Assembly (NCBI GenBank): GCA_958420145.1
Contig: CATZIR010000052.1
Location: 1 to 5,460, forward strand
Reading direction: 5' to 3'
Source of the DNA: an uncultured Eubacteriales bacterium
Lineage (GTDB): Bacteria > Bacillota > Clostridia > Christensenellales > UBA1242
Length of the DNA stretch: 5,460 nt
The position numbers and the translations under genes are program-made. The notes under the pieces are model-generated. The model was given only the letters and a program-made list of their open reading frames with translations, did not search any database and was not told where the DNA came from. Positions 5,226-5,460 of the stretch are shown in pieces (positions within the stretch are counted from its first letter, which is position 1; each line of letters starts with the position of its first letter).

Positions 5226-5255
5226 AAAAAGAAGTCAAATACGGCTTCTTTTTTT
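5226..5255 (+). terminator. second intrinsic terminator, similar to that of rplS
   Basis: AAAAAGAAGTC (5226-5236) pairs with GGCTTCTTTTT (5243-5253) with one G-T pair. The loop is AAATAC, and T's run on to 5255. No coding gene ends before it, which suggests either that a non-coding transcript ends here or that it is a back-up for read-through from rplS. Confidence 0.85.
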
Positions 5256-5316
5256 GTTGTTTGTGCAGGAAAAATGTGTTTTTGCAAACAAATTTTGGGC
5301 AAAACAAGGTTTTCAC

Positions 5317-5345
5317 TTGATTTATATTGTCGATAATTGTAGAAT
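5317..5345 (+). promoter_or_regulatory. sigma-A-type promoter for the truncated downstream gene
   Basis: TTGATT (5317-5322), a spacer of exactly 17 bases and TAGAAT (5340-5345). The predicted transcription start near 5352 gives a leader of about 36 bases before the GTG at 5388. Confidence 0.72.
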
Positions 5346-5387
5346 AATAACATATAAATTTAATTTACAAGAGATAAGGTCGATAGC

Positions 5388-5460
5388 GTGAAAAGAGCAT
5401 TAAAGGTTGCAGTGCCAATATTTTTGATTGTTGGTTGTATAGTGGCGCTGGCAATTTGTT
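5388..5460 (+). CDS. start of a truncated gene with an N-terminal hydrophobic segment
   Basis: The frame opens at GTG (5388-5390) and runs off the window, giving 24 residues. AAGG at 5376-5379, eight bases upstream, is a suitable ribosome binding site, and an in-frame TAA at 5361-5363 rules out a much earlier start. The visible part begins MKRALKVAVP with positive charges and continues with a hydrophobic run (IFLIVGCIVALAIC), so it is a membrane anchor or signal sequence. IVGC matches a loose lipobox, but the strongly hydrophobic residues after the Cys argue for a transmembrane helix. In many Firmicutes the gene after rplS is signal peptidase I (lepB), which also starts with one such helix. 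That is only a contextual guess. Confidence 0.7.
   Translation, partial: MKRALKVAVPIFLIVGCIVALAIC

Noticed and set aside
4981..5316. 111-residue minus-strand open frame starting at GTG (5314-5316)
   Set aside because: It has no ribosome binding site. It reads through the terminator at 5226-5255 and its start lies at the edge of the plus-strand promoter at 5317. The predicted peptide is low-complexity at its N-terminus and matches no family I know. If the block proves to be a dispersed repeat, the frame would be a by-product.
5215..5391. 58-residue plus-strand frame from ATG at 5215 whose TGA stop overlaps the GTG of the last gene
   Set aside because: The AGG before it is only two bases from the ATG. 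The frame runs straight through the terminator hairpin and the promoter at 5317-5345, and the peptide has no recognisable features. The stop/start overlap looks like translational coupling but is probably accidental.
5388..5460. Lipoprotein reading of the last gene from IVGC
   Set aside because: The motif fits only loosely and the residues after the Cys (IVALAIC) are strongly hydrophobic, unlike mature lipoproteins. A transmembrane anchor is more likely.

Overview
The window looks like chromosomal DNA of a low-GC Gram-positive (Firmicutes/Clostridia-like) bacterium. The DNA is AT-rich. Promoters resemble sigma-A consensus sites, with TTGACA-type and TATAAT-type boxes 16-17 bases apart. Ribosome binding sites are strong, and intrinsic terminators are A-tract/T-tract hairpins. 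TGG encodes Trp and all complete genes end in TAA or TAG, so the standard code fits. No closer taxonomic placement can be made from sequence alone.

Layout from left to right: positions 1-36 hold what may be the last codons of a plus-strand gene. Positions 60-90 hold a bidirectional terminator that it shares with a convergent minus-strand pair. That pair is a small tail-anchored J-domain protein (89-598) and, upstream of it, a cysteine-synthase-family PLP enzyme (661-1617). An AT-rich divergent intergenic region (1618-1782) carries a good plus-strand promoter for an 840-residue membrane protein (1783-4305). That protein has a CvpA-like four-helix N-terminus and a very large, acidic, internally repetitive C-terminal region predicted to lie outside the cell. 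A strong terminator (4308-4335) ends it.

Next is a self-contained ribosomal protein L19 unit: promoter (4393-4421), about 74 bases of leader with possible stem-loop structure, a strong ribosome binding site, rplS (4502-4843) and a terminator (4863-4890). A gene-poor stretch of about 540 bases follows. It holds a dense set of inverted repeats at higher GC than its surroundings (4891-5225), a second terminator with the same stem sequence (5226-5255), and a good promoter (5317-5345). That promoter drives a gene cut off by the window end (5388-5460), which begins with a short positively charged stretch and a hydrophobic segment.

The genes do not form one pathway. They are separately promoted housekeeping or envelope genes. 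The two most interesting objects are the CvpA-like protein with its large repetitive C-terminal region and a possible signal-peptidase site after helix 4, and the structured non-coding stretch between rplS and the last gene.
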